A DNA stretch of 64,000 nt from Lachnospiraceae bacterium (GTDB taxonomy: Bacteria > Bacillota > Clostridia > Lachnospirales > Lachnospiraceae), in NCBI GenBank assembly GCA_017520425.1, contig JAFXFO010000002.1:1-64000 (forward strand). The letters are read 5' to 3'. Below the pieces are notes generated by a model, which was not told the origin of the DNA, did no database searches, and worked only from the letters and a program-made list of their open reading frames with translations. Made by a program: the position numbers and the translations under genes. Position 1 is the stretch's first letter. The number at the start of each line of letters is the position of its first letter. Positions 1 to 8,500 of the stretch are shown here, piece by piece.

Positions 1-31
1 ATTTTCAGAATAACCATATTTGCTAAGATTT

Positions 32-73
32 GGCACCATCAGACAATTCGATTTGTTTGATGGTGTCTTTGTT
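32..73 (+). terminator. Rho-independent terminator of a gene to the left
   Basis: A 15-bp stem (32-46 with 53-67, two G-U pairs) with a TTCGAT loop is followed by TTTGTTT. It ends a transcript entering from the left of the window. It also makes a translation start upstream of position 93 unlikely. Confidence 0.8.
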
Positions 74-92
74 TATAAAGGAGGAACATATT

Positions 93-1079
93 ATGGATTT
101 TCAGTTAGCTAACAAAAACAATTTGGAGCAGGTTTATGAGCTGGTTCAGGAGACCATTCAGGTGGTCTACCCTAAGTATTATCTGCCGGAAATCGTGGAT
201 ATGTTCCGTGAATATCACAGCAGGGAACATGTATTGCAGGATATAACAGCCAGAAATACCTACATTCTTTGGGTGGGAGATACCATTGTTGGAACCGGCA
301 CCATACAGGAGAATCATATTACCAGAGTGTATGTATTGCCACGGTTGCAGGGGAAGGGATACGGCACCTATATCATGAAGCAGTTGGAAGAGCGGATTCG
401 GAAGAATTACGATACCATAGATATTGACGCGTCTCTGCCGGCCTGCAGATTATATCAGCGTCTGGGTTACGCAACCGTAGATCACGGTATCTGGGAATGT
501 AAGAATGGAGTGATACAGGTATACGAAATCATGAAAAAGGAGCTGAATACCATGAAGAATAATTTGAAATTACGACCTTACAAGCAGGCGGATGCGGAGA
601 CTATCGTAAGCTGGATCAAGGATGAAAGGGCCCTTCGCAAGTGGAGCTCCGACCGTTACGGCGCATACCCTATTACAGCAGCGGATATAAATTATAAGTA
701 TTTGGACTGTAACGGAGACTGTGAGGAGCCGGACAATTTTTACCCATTGACCCTGGTAGATGAGAGCGGTCCCGTAGGACATCTGATTCTCAGATATACA
801 GATGAAGCGAAGTCAATTATCCGCTTTGGATTTGTCATTGTAGATGACAGCAAACGGGGCAGGGGCTATGGCAAGAAGATGTTACAGATGGCTATAAGAT
901 ACGCCTTTGATATGCTGAAGGCAGAAAAGATTACCTTGGGCGTTTTCGAGAATAATCCGTCTGCATACTTTTGCTACAAGGCAGCAGGCTTTCGGGAGAT
1001 TCCCATGGAGAAGGAGTTTATCTTTGAAATCTTGGGTGAGCAGTGGAAATGCATAGAATTGGAGGTAAAGAGAGAATGA
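93..1079 (+). CDS. Tandem (double) GNAT-family N-acetyltransferase
   Basis: Two acetyl-CoA-dependent GNAT domains sit in one 328-residue chain. The first domain (about residues 1-150) has the acetyl-CoA loop around QGKGYGT, followed by an ACRLYQRLGY C-terminal motif. The second (about 155-328) has KRGRGYGKKM and then NPSAYFCYKAAGF. The domains join at an internal Met-Lys-Asn-Asn, as if two adjacent genes had fused. I chose ATG 93 because AAAGGAGG lies 7-14 bases upstream; an earlier in-frame ATG at 30 would lie within the terminator region. The substrate is unknown (small amine or protein N-terminus). The stop codon overlaps the next start (ATGA), so it is probably co-translated with the methyltransferase. 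Confidence 0.85.
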   Translation: MDFQLANKNNLEQVYELVQETIQVVYPKYYLPEIVDMFREYHSREHVLQDITARNTYILWVGDTIVGTGTIQENHITRVYVLPRLQGKGYGTYIMKQLEERIRKNYDTIDIDASLPACRLYQRLGYATVDHGIWECKNGVIQVYEIMKKELNTMKNNLKLRPYKQADAETIVSWIKDERALRKWSSDRYGAYPITAADINYKYLDCNGDCEEPDNFYPLTLVDESGPVGHLILRYTDEAKSIIRFGFVIVDDSKRGRGYGKKMLQMAIRYAFDMLKAEKITLGVFENNPSAYFCYKAAGFREIPMEKEFIFEILGEQWKCIELEVKRE

Positions 1080-1861
1080 ATTACTTAGAAGATTTCTATA
1101 CAAATTATGACGAAGAAGGAAGATTGTTAAGGCAGCATGGGCGGGTAGAGTATTTGACTACACAGAAGTACATCCATGAGTTGCTGGGCGATTCGAAAAA
1201 GAAAATCCTGGAGGTAGGAGCCGGAACCGGAAGATACAGCATTGCTCTTGCCAAGGAAGGCCATGAGGTGGATGCCTTAGAGTACACTAAGTACAATCTG
1301 GAGATTATGAATTCTAAAATCGAAGGCATTCCGAATATACGCACTCATCAGGGAACGGCGCTGGATTTGTCAAGATTTGCGGATGAGACCTTTGACCTTA
1401 CCATGGTGTTGGGCCCCATGTATCATCTGTACACCAAGGAGGATAAGCAACAGGCCATGGCTGAAGCCATCCGGGTGACGAAAAAGGGCGGACATATCCT
1501 GGTGGCATATTGCATGAATGACCAGACGGTCTTTACATATGTATTTAAGATGGGTAATCTGTGGGAGTGCGTGGAAAAGAATATGCTGACGGAGGATTTC
1601 CTCTGCATATCTGAAGAAAAGGATTTGTTCGAGTTGGTGCGACTGGAGCAGATTGACGAGTTGAATGCAGCATTTGCTGACGAGCTGGAAAGGATGAAGA
1701 TTGTGGCTACGGACGGGGCTACCACCTATATGAGAGAGACCATAGATGCCATGGATGAGAAAACCTTTGAAATGTGGATGAAGTACCATTTTACCGTATG
1801 TGAGAGAATGGACCTGATTGGTGCAACCTCTCACAGCCTGGATATTCTCAGGAAAAAGTGA
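1076..1861 (+). CDS. Class I SAM-dependent methyltransferase
   Basis: A 261-residue cytoplasmic methyltransferase. Motif I is ILEVGAGTGRYS (about residues 42-53), the acidic end of beta-2 is EVDALEYT, and the later motif is FDLTMVLGPMYHL. The fold is the Rossmann-like class I type, with a C-terminal helical extension of about 90 residues that probably selects the substrate. Start ATG 1076 has GGAGG 11 bases upstream and overlaps the stop of the GNAT gene. The acceptor cannot be deduced. Confidence 0.8.
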   Translation: MNYLEDFYTNYDEEGRLLRQHGRVEYLTTQKYIHELLGDSKKKILEVGAGTGRYSIALAKEGHEVDALEYTKYNLEIMNSKIEGIPNIRTHQGTALDLSRFADETFDLTMVLGPMYHLYTKEDKQQAMAEAIRVTKKGGHILVAYCMNDQTVFTYVFKMGNLWECVEKNMLTEDFLCISEEKDLFELVRLEQIDELNAAFADELERMKIVATDGATTYMRETIDAMDEKTFEMWMKYHFTVCERMDLIGATSHSLDILRKK

Positions 1862-1914
1862 TGCATCAGCAAAGAATGTAATTATACTGAAAAACGAGGA
1901 AGGAGCAAAAGAGT

Positions 1915-2418
1915 ATGCTGGAATTACGAAAGTTGAACATAAAAGATGCCAAGGCCCAGTGGGAATATGTGACCGCCATGCCGGCGGATGAGAACGGAGT
2001 CTCCAATTCCCATGAGGGAGTATCCTTTGAGGACTATATGGACAAGGTGCTGCCGGAGCATTTGATGTATGAAAATCCTGTCAATATGCCGGACTGGTTT
2101 GTGCCCGAGACATTCTACTATCTGTGGGACGACGAGGTGCTGGTGGGTGAGTTCCGAATCCGTCATCACCTGACAGATGCCCTGCGAACCGGCGCCGGCC
2201 ATATCTGCTACAGCATCAAAAAGGAGTACCGGGGCAAAGGCTACGGTACGAGGGGCATGGCCCTGATACTGGACCTGGCAAGAGAAATCGTACCGGAGGA
2301 GGAAATCTATCTGCGGGTGCTGAAAAGCAATATTCCTTCTTTTAAGGTCATCACCAAAAACGGTGCTTATGTGGCAGGGGAGGATGAAACCCACTATCTG
2401 CTGCGGGTGAGAAAATAA
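1915..2418 (+). CDS. GNAT-family acetyltransferase (COG3981-like)
   Basis: A 167-residue single-domain GNAT. The acetyl-CoA binding segment is YRGKGYGTRGMAL (about residues 103-115), followed by the usual IPSFKVITKNGA stretch near the C-terminus. The N-terminal half, with its long insertion and a VGEFRIRHHL strand, resembles the predicted acetyltransferases of COG3981. AGGAAGGAGC precedes the ATG. It is third in a same-strand group with 1076 and 2467. Substrate unknown. Confidence 0.8.
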   Translation: MLELRKLNIKDAKAQWEYVTAMPADENGVSNSHEGVSFEDYMDKVLPEHLMYENPVNMPDWFVPETFYYLWDDEVLVGEFRIRHHLTDALRTGAGHICYSIKKEYRGKGYGTRGMALILDLAREIVPEEEIYLRVLKSNIPSFKVITKNGAYVAGEDETHYLLRVRK

Positions 2419-2466
2419 TACATTCAATTGCTTTGGCAGCAAATAGCAGAAAGGAAGGTTTCGTTT

Positions 2467-3255
2467 ATGACAAATATATTTGTAGAAGGTATTCAGGGAG
2501 CCGGAAAAAGTACCCTGGTAAATGGTATATGTGAGGCTTTGCCCGGGATAAAGGTGTGCCGGGAAGGAGATTACTCTCCCGTGGAGCTGGCCTGGTGTGC
2601 CCGTATGACGGAAGCGGAGTACGAAGAAATCCTGAAGAAGTATCCGACACTTCGGGAAGATATTATCAGCCATACCGTTCGGGAGAAAGGGTGCTGTATC
2701 GTGATGTATACCAGGATCCGGACGGAGCAGGAGGAGTTTTACCGGGAGTTAGAAGGCTTTGAGATTTATAACGGTCGCAGAACTCTCTCCGAAATAAAGG
2801 AGATTGTCTTCAGCAGATACGAAGGCTTCCGGGAAACAGGGTATCTGTTTGAATGTGCCTTTTTTCAGAATCTGGTAGAGGATATGATTTTGTTTCATGT
2901 GTTGAGTGATGAAGAGATTATGGACTTCTATCGGGAGTTTTATGAGAAGGTGGATAAGGAACAATTTCTGTTGGTATATCTGTATTCGGAGAACATCCCG
3001 GAGAATATCCAAATCGTCAGAAAGGAGCGCTGCGACGAGGAAGGTCGGGAAGCCTGGTTTCAGATGATGATGGAGTATTTTGTAAACTCTCCTTATGGAC
3101 AAAAGCATGGTTGCAGTACAGAGGCTGAGTTGATAGCACATTTTGAACACAGACAGCAGCTGGAGTTAGCCATTATTCGGGAGATTCTGGGTGAGAAGGC
3201 TGTGATTCTGCCGTCGAAAGGATATGAGATAGGGGAAATAGTGAAGTTGATTTAG
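2467..3255 (+). CDS. P-loop NTPase, nucleoside/small-molecule kinase-like
   Basis: A 262-residue protein opening with a clear Walker A motif, GIQGAGKST (residues 8-16), directly after the first beta strand, as in thymidylate kinase-like and shikimate kinase-like P-loop proteins. No convincing Walker B or lid motif stands out; RKERCDEEGRE near residue 180 may be the arginine-rich lid. ATG 2467 is chosen because GAAAGGAAGG lies 7-17 bases upstream. It probably phosphorylates a small molecule, but this is inference from the fold. It ends the first gene group and is followed by a hairpin terminator. Confidence 0.6.
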   Translation: MTNIFVEGIQGAGKSTLVNGICEALPGIKVCREGDYSPVELAWCARMTEAEYEEILKKYPTLREDIISHTVREKGCCIVMYTRIRTEQEEFYRELEGFEIYNGRRTLSEIKEIVFSRYEGFRETGYLFECAFFQNLVEDMILFHVLSDEEIMDFYREFYEKVDKEQFLLVYLYSENIPENIQIVRKERCDEEGREAWFQMMMEYFVNSPYGQKHGCSTEAELIAHFEHRQQLELAIIREILGEKAVILPSKGYEIGEIVKLI

Positions 3256-3268
3256 GGGTATAGTACGA

Positions 3269-3313
3269 GGGTGCAGGTTTGGAGGAGTCCAAGACCTGCA
3301 CCTTGAGTATTTT
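3269..3313 (+). terminator. Rho-independent terminator after the P-loop gene
   Basis: GGTGCAGGTTT (3270-3280) pairs with AGACCTGCACC (3292-3302) around a small inner hairpin, and a T-rich stretch follows. It closes the transcript of the first four genes. Confidence 0.65.
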
Positions 3314-3659
3314 TATGCATAAAAAGAAAAGTGTAAAGCCTGATGAAGTTATCAAGGTGCGGGTCGTAGTACATATTTAATAGTACAATTGGAGAATAAG
3401 CCGGATTTCTTAAGAGTGGAGCAAGGGCTCCGTAAGACAGCAGATACTGTGAAAGGCATATCGCCAAGAATTATAGAAATCATTCGCTCATTTTGATAAT
3501 AACATGAGCGAATGCAGAAAGCAATAAAAAAGAAAATTCATCCCCGGTACAATAAATCACATTGCGCCATAGGTCGTAAAATGCCGGAGCTTGCTCAATG
3601 ATAGGTTTGCTTTTTTTATACCGTTATGTCATAATAAAATATATGAATTGGAGGTAAGT
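3314..3659. other. Intergenic stretch with palindromes, no convincing gene
   Basis: About 350 AT-rich bases without a coding signal. They hold a perfect 11-bp inverted repeat, CATTCGCTCAT (3481-3491) with ATGAGCGAATG (3504-3514), and a smaller GGAGC/GCTCC hairpin near 3418-3432. Either could be a terminator or leader structure for the AT-rich gene at 3660. No promoter is clear enough to call. Confidence 0.5.
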
Positions 3660-4541
3660 ATGGGGAATAAAAAGCGATTGTGTATTGGGATAATTATTTT
3701 TACTTTATTATTTTCTTTGGGGGTAGTTGTAATAGCTATAAAGAAATCGAATTATTCCTGGGCAAAGGATTGCAGGACGATTGCCCATGCTTTTGGGGGT
3801 ATTGATGGGTATACCTATACCAACAGTATGGAAGCTTTTTTATATAATTATGAGAAGGGGCATCGGGTTTTTGAGGTTGATTTTTCGATTACAGCTGATA
3901 ATGTATTAGTGGCGGCTCATGATTGGAAGATGTTTTATCAGTTAACCGGACGTAGTTTGGAGGAAGGAGAGACGGCACAGCCTTTAACGTTAGAGCAGTT
4001 TAAGGAAAGCAAAATATATAATAAGTACACGCCTCTTAGTTGGAAGGATATTATGATACTCATGCAACAGTATCCGGATATATATATTGTTACCGATACA
4101 AAGGATAAGGAAGATCCTATGATTACTAATGCTTTTACTCAAATTGTAAATGAAGCTATGGAATTAGGAGAAAATTCGGGGCGTAAAATATTAAAGCGAG
4201 TAATTCCACAGATATATAATCCGGAGATGTATGATATTATTTGTGAGATTTATCCATGGAAATCGAGTATTTATACTTTATATAATCTGCCAAAAAATAA
4301 GTTTTCTTATGAGGAAGTATATCAGTTTATTGTAGGAAACAATATAAAAATAGTGACTACTTATGATCAAAGGATAAATTTTAGTTTTGCTAGAGAGATA
4401 CAAGACATGGGTGGTTATTTATATATGCATACATATAATGATGCAAGTGTAGTTAAAAGACTGATTGAACTGTATGGAATACATGGAGTGTATACGGACT
4501 ATTTGGCTCCGGATGATGTAAAAGAAGTATTTGAGAAATAA
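3660..4541 (+). CDS. Membrane-anchored glycerophosphodiester phosphodiesterase-like protein
   Basis: 293 residues. An N-terminal membrane anchor (about 6-27) is followed by an extracellular GDPD/PI-PLC-type TIM barrel. The active-site pattern of the family is visible: a catalytic His in IAHAFGG (about residue 43), an Asn in TNSMEAF, the metal ligands in FEVDFS, and the second His in AAHDW. It would hydrolyse glycerophosphodiesters, perhaps from lipids or teichoic acid, outside the cell. ATG 3660 has TTGGAGGTAAG just upstream. Base composition is clearly more AT-rich than the neighbours, with many ATA and TTA codons, which suggests transfer. The phosphodiesterase call is fairly firm; the substrate is not known. 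Confidence 0.72.
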   Translation: MGNKKRLCIGIIIFTLLFSLGVVVIAIKKSNYSWAKDCRTIAHAFGGIDGYTYTNSMEAFLYNYEKGHRVFEVDFSITADNVLVAAHDWKMFYQLTGRSLEEGETAQPLTLEQFKESKIYNKYTPLSWKDIMILMQQYPDIYIVTDTKDKEDPMITNAFTQIVNEAMELGENSGRKILKRVIPQIYNPEMYDIICEIYPWKSSIYTLYNLPKNKFSYEEVYQFIVGNNIKIVTTYDQRINFSFAREIQDMGGYLYMHTYNDASVVKRLIELYGIHGVYTDYLAPDDVKEVFEK

Positions 4542-4584
4542 TATTAATCATAGTGTTTTAAAAATGTTGAATGGAGGATTACCT

Positions 4585-6918
4585 ATGAAATTCAGTAACG
4601 GATGTTGGCTGCAGAAGGAAGGCTGCCAGGCCTTTGGACCTGCAGAAGCTTATTTTATTAAGGTGAGCGAAAAGGAAGTGACTATTTGCGCACCCACCAA
4701 TCCTGTATATAACAGAGGCTGTACCTTGGGCGGTATCAATCTGACCATCAAGATTACGGCACCCCGCCGGGAAGTGCTTCGTGTGCAGACCTATCATCAT
4801 CTGGGGACGGTAAAGAAAAATCCGGAATTTGAACTGAATATAGACAATCAGCCTTTGGATGTAACAGAGGAAGACAATCTGCTTATCATCAAGACCGGGC
4901 TCTTAAGTCTGGAAATCACCAAGAATCCCTGGTCCATGACCTATAAGCGAGGGGGTAAGGTGATTACCAAGAGTAGCGGTAAGGATTTGGCCATTATGAA
5001 GACGGACTGGAAGGGGGATGCCTACGATAAGGGCGACCTGACGGATACCTATATGCGTCAGCAGTTGTCTATCGGTGTGGGTGAGCTGCTTTATGGTACC
5101 GGCGAGCGTTTTACTCCTTTTGTGAAGAACGGTCAGAGTATTGATATCTGGAATGAAGACGGCGGCACCAGTACGGAGCAGGCTTATAAAAATATCCCCT
5201 TCTACCTTTCTAATAAAGGCTATGGAGTCCTGGTAAATCATCCGGAAAAGGTATCCATGGAGCTGGGTACGGAGATGGTGACCAAGGCAGAGTTCAGTGT
5301 AGAAGGGGGCTATTTGGATTATTTCCTCTTTAGCGGGGAGACCATGAAGGATGTACTGGTGGCTTATACGGATGTGACCGGCAAGCCTACATTGCCGGCA
5401 CCCTGGACCTTTGGATTGTGGCTGTCCACTTCTTTTACTACCAATTATGATGAGGCTACGGTTATGAGCTTCATTGATGGTATGCTGGATAGAGGCATAC
5501 CTTTAAGAACCTTCCATTTCGACTGTTTCTGGATGAAGGAGTTCCATTGGTCGGATTTTGCCTGGGATGAGAGAGTGTTCCCGGACCCGGCAGGACTGTT
5601 AAAGCGTATTAAGGAAAAGGGATTGAATATCTGCGTGTGGATTAATTCCTACATCGGCCAGGAATCCGCCCTGTTTGCAGAGGGTATGGAAAAGGGTTAT
5701 TTCATCAAGCGCCCCACCGGCGAAGTATGGCAGTGGGATATGTGGCAGCCGGGTATGGCTATCGTGGATTTCACCAATCCGGAGGCCTACAAATGGTTCC
5801 AGGACAAGCTGGAGGTGCTCATGGATATGGGCGTGGATTGCTTCAAGACCGACTTTGGCGAGAGAATCCCTACGGATGTGGTATACTTCGATGGTTCCGA
5901 CCCTAAGAAGATGCACAATTACTATACCTACCTATATAATAAATGTGTTTATGAATTACTGGAGAGAAAGCGCGGCAAGGGAGAGGCAGTACTTTTTGCA
6001 CGTTCCGCTACCGTGGGTGGCCAAAAGTTCCCCGTGCATTGGGGTGGTGATTGCTGGTCCGATTACGAATCCATGGAGGAAAGCCTGCGTGGTGGCCTGA
6101 GTTTACTGATGAGTGGCTTTGGCTACTGGGCCCATGATATCGGTGGTTTCGAGCATACCTCTACAGCGGATGTGTATAAGAGATGGGTAGCTTTCGGTTT
6201 ACTGTCCTCTCACAGTCGTCTCCACGGCAGCCAGTCCTATCGTGTGCCTTGGCTTTATGATGAAGAAGCGGTGGATGTGGTGCGCCACTTTACTCGTTTG
6301 AAAGCCCGCATCATGCCTTATTTGTATGAGGCAGCAATCGTAGCAAACCGTCAGGGTATCCCTACCATGCGAAGTATGGTGCTGGAGTTTACGGGGGATA
6401 AGAACTGTAGCTATCTGGACAAGCAGTATATGCTGGGAGACAGCCTGCTGGTTGCACCTATTTTTAACGACGAAAGTATGGGCGAGTTCTATTTGCCGGA
6501 GGGCAGATGGACTGACTTCTTTAGCGGAGAGGTATATGAAGGCGGTAAGTGGTACAGCCAAGTTTACGATTACTTAAGTCTGCCTCTGATGGTGAAGGAG
6601 AATAGTATTTTACCACTGGGAGCTTGTGAAGAGAAGCCGGATTATGACTATGCAGACGGCGTGGAGCTTCGGATTTATGAGCTGCAGGAGGGTGCAAGAG
6701 CCGCTAAAACTGTATATGGCATGAGTGGCGAAGCAGAACTGACCATTAAGGCAGTCCGGGCAGCAGGTACCATTACAATTTCTGTGGATGCGGACAAGCC
6801 TTATACCGTGCGTTTGATGAATCTGCAGGCAGCGGAGGTGGACGGCGCAGAAGCCGTAGTCGACGGACAGGATACTATATTGAAGGATTGTAAGAGTCAG
6901 ATAGTTGTGAAGCTGTAA
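4585..6918 (+). CDS. yicI: Alpha-xylosidase, glycoside hydrolase family 31
   Basis: A 777-residue cytoplasmic GH31 enzyme, close to the 772 residues of E. coli YicI. The nucleophile Asp lies in CFKTDFGERIP (residue 423) and the acid/base Asp in HWGGDCWSDYES (residue 489). Their 66-residue spacing equals that of YicI (416/482). KTDFGERIP and the preceding FHFDCFWMKEFHW segment are typical of alpha-xylosidases rather than alpha-glucosidases. It would release xylose from the non-reducing end of imported xyloglucan or isoprimeverose fragments. Start ATG 4585 is set by ATGGAGGATTACCT. Together with the surface xylanase at 17.9 kb it indicates hemicellulose use, although the two are not in one operon. 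A strong terminator follows. Confidence 0.9.
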   Translation: MKFSNGCWLQKEGCQAFGPAEAYFIKVSEKEVTICAPTNPVYNRGCTLGGINLTIKITAPRREVLRVQTYHHLGTVKKNPEFELNIDNQPLDVTEEDNLLIIKTGLLSLEITKNPWSMTYKRGGKVITKSSGKDLAIMKTDWKGDAYDKGDLTDTYMRQQLSIGVGELLYGTGERFTPFVKNGQSIDIWNEDGGTSTEQAYKNIPFYLSNKGYGVLVNHPEKVSMELGTEMVTKAEFSVEGGYLDYFLFSGETMKDVLVAYTDVTGKPTLPAPWTFGLWLSTSFTTNYDEATVMSFIDGMLDRGIPLRTFHFDCFWMKEFHWSDFAWDERVFPDPAGLLKRIKEKGLNICVWINSYIGQESALFAEGMEKGYFIKRPTGEVWQWDMWQPGMAIVDFTNPEAYKWFQDKLEVLMDMGVDCFKTDFGERIPTDVVYFDGSDPKKMHNYYTYLYNKCVYELLERKRGKGEAVLFARSATVGGQKFPVHWGGDCWSDYESMEESLRGGLSLLMSGFGYWAHDIGGFEHTSTADVYKRWVAFGLLSSHSRLHGSQSYRVPWLYDEEAVDVVRHFTRLKARIMPYLYEAAIVANRQGIPTMRSMVLEFTGDKNCSYLDKQYMLGDSLLVAPIFNDESMGEFYLPEGRWTDFFSGEVYEGGKWYSQVYDYLSLPLMVKENSILPLGACEEKPDYDYADGVELRIYELQEGARAAKTVYGMSGEAELTIKAVRAAGTITISVDADKPYTVRLMNLQAAEVDGAEAVVDGQDTILKDCKSQIVVKL

Positions 6919-6946
6919 GAAAGTTTTGATAATTTATTGTGAGATA

Positions 6947-6999
6947 CCCCGACAAGTTCTTCCGGGTTTTGTGATGGGAGGATTTGTCGGGGATTTTTT
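6947..6999 (+). terminator. Terminator of the alpha-xylosidase gene
   Basis: CCCCGACAA (6947-6955) pairs with TTGTCGGGG (6984-6992), followed by ATTTTTTG. The loop is long (28 nt) but the stem and T-run are good. Confidence 0.7.
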
Positions 7000-7017
7000 G
7001 TTTGTGTGGCGGATACT

Positions 7018-7270
7018 CATCCAAAAATGCAGAAATAGGAAATATGGCTTAGTATTTGGATTGAGAGAAGGCATGAAAGGAGGAAAAACTAAGCCAGTAA
7101 TGCAGAAACAGGAAAAATGGCTTAGTATTTGGACTGAGAGAAGACATGAAAGAAGGAAAAATTAAGCCAAAAATGCAGAAACAGGAAAAGTGGCTTAACT
7201 TTCTCACCGAGAAAAGGAAAAAGGGCAATAAAAATCATCCCAACTTCATAAAATTCAGAAATTGGGATGA
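7018..7270. repeat. Hairpin array 1: tandem 73-bp units with 21-nt loops
   Basis: Three consecutive units start 73 bp apart (CCA anchors at 7021, 7094 and 7167). Each has an arm ending CCA, a 21-nt A-rich loop containing ATGCAGAAA, and a second arm starting TGG. The clear pairs are ACTAAGCCA (7088-7096) with TGGCTTAGT (7118-7126) and TTAAGCCA (7162-7169) with TGGCTTAA (7191-7198). A fourth hairpin with other arms, TCATCCCAA (7235-7243) with TTGGGATGA (7262-7270), closes the array. It lies between the convergent alpha-xylosidase and membrane-protein genes. The same family occurs at 41.4 kb. Open reading frames here are just the repeat read through. Confidence 0.85.
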
Positions 7271-7290
7271 AAGTAGCATCATATATAAAA

Positions 7291-8286
7291 TTAGAAGTCT
7301 GCATAAATCAAATCATCCTCTTGTCGGATGGGTTCCGGTGCGGTTTCCCGTTCAATTTTAGCCCGAAGAGTTTGAATGTTTTGGCGGCATTCCGCAATCT
7401 GCTTAGGAATGGTCTTGGTCCTTATAAACATAGTGCAAAAATGTCCTAATTTATTGTCCAAATGAATCACATACCACCAAATCAGAGGAATACCTACAAT
7501 CATAAGCATAAAGCCAAAATGCCACATGGCGATGGGGAAGCCGGCGATAAACAGCACAAGCCCTATCAGAAACAGCACCATACCGATAATCATATCCTTT
7601 TTTAGCTTTACTAATCGAAGCTGCAGCTGTTCTATTTTTTGTATTTCACTTTCCAATTCGAATTCCGGATTGCAGTAGGCGGCGGTGTATTTTTTCGTCG
7701 GCGGAACCCAGGATTTTTCGGCCTTTATGATAGGGGGCAGTACTCCCAAAATGCGTAAAAACATACAAATCACAAAAAGTTCCGCACCCAGATAAAGGGT
7801 GTTATTGATTTGGGCCTGAGTGGTTTGAAGGATAACCAGGTCGGGAATAATCCGTTCTCGGTCAAAGCCTTCCACCTGGTCATGGAAATTGGGATAGCCA
7901 GAATAAACACTGTATTTAATATCCTTTTTCAAAACACCGATGAAAGGAATGGAAAAGCTGTCCTGATAATGGGCATTATTCAATTGCTTTTGTGTACTTC
8001 TTTGACCGGCATAGATAAGAGCATATTTGCCGTCGCTTAGGGGTATGGTATATTCATGGAATTCATCATATGTACCGGAGCAGCCCCGATTATCGGTATC
8101 TTTAATAAAGGTGGTAATCTCTCCCTTCACATAATCGCCGTACTCCCAGCCCTCCGCATTCAGCTCAGAAATGTCTGAGGCTTCCCAAAAGCGGGCCTGA
8201 TTGCTTAAGCCCTTCCCCAGCAATACACAGGATATCAATAGTACACAGCACCACAGGATGCCGCTTTTTGAAATGGTAACGTCCAT
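7291..8286 (-). CDS. Membrane protein of unknown function
   Basis: 331 residues on the minus strand. There is an N-terminal hydrophobic segment (about 9-25), an extracellular domain of roughly 120 residues, a TM helix near 160-180, a soluble stretch, a TM hairpin near 230-275 (IGMVLFLIGLVLF, then FGFMLMIVGIPLIWWYV), and a C-terminal coiled-coil-like tail rich in K, E, Q and R. I recognise no family. GAGGGAAAATT precedes ATG 8286. It is divergent from the MerR-methyltransferase gene and convergent with the alpha-xylosidase. Confidence 0.65.
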   Translation of the reverse strand: MDVTISKSGILWCCVLLISCVLLGKGLSNQARFWEASDISELNAEGWEYGDYVKGEITTFIKDTDNRGCSGTYDEFHEYTIPLSDGKYALIYAGQRSTQKQLNNAHYQDSFSIPFIGVLKKDIKYSVYSGYPNFHDQVEGFDRERIIPDLVILQTTQAQINNTLYLGAELFVICMFLRILGVLPPIIKAEKSWVPPTKKYTAAYCNPEFELESEIQKIEQLQLRLVKLKKDMIIGMVLFLIGLVLFIAGFPIAMWHFGFMLMIVGIPLIWWYVIHLDNKLGHFCTMFIRTKTIPKQIAECRQNIQTLRAKIERETAPEPIRQEDDLIYADF

Positions 8287-8378
8287 AATTTTCCCTCACA
8301 AAATCCGTTTTAAAAACAATTAAATTATAACATTTGGGGGTCATTTTGGCAATAAAAGTAAAAAGCAGAAAAAACATC

Positions 8379-8409
8379 TTGACCTTGCCCAAGGGGCATG
8401 GTTTATGAT
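8379..8409 (+). promoter_or_regulatory. MerR-type promoter with 19-bp spacer
   Basis: TTGACC (8379-8384) and TATGAT (8404-8409) are separated by 19 bp, the overlong spacing typical of promoters activated by MerR regulators. The spacer carries a dyad around TTGCCC-AA-GGGGCA. It lies just upstream of the MerR-methyltransferase gene, so autoregulation is the simple reading. Confidence 0.75.
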
Positions 8410-8500
8410 GTATACAGAGCTCAATAGAAAAGTGGCCGGCGTCATGCCTCATATCCCGGGAATATGTAGTATATGGCGACCACAGAGAGAAGGCAAAAAT

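Noticed and set aside
1924-2673. 249-codon minus-strand frame opposite the GNAT and P-loop genes
   Set aside because: It spans two well-supported plus-strand genes and shows no family motif.
7018-7270. CRISPR array
   Set aside because: The repeat is palindromic and nearly the whole 73-bp unit is conserved, without unique spacers. There are only three units, and no cas gene is in the window. The arrays at 41.4, 53.6 and 56.5 kb likewise lack identical repeats with unique spacers.
6926-7361. Small plus-strand genes after the alpha-xylosidase
   Set aside because: The frames only read through the 73-bp repeat units, which gives repeated peptides; no ribosome-binding site fits.
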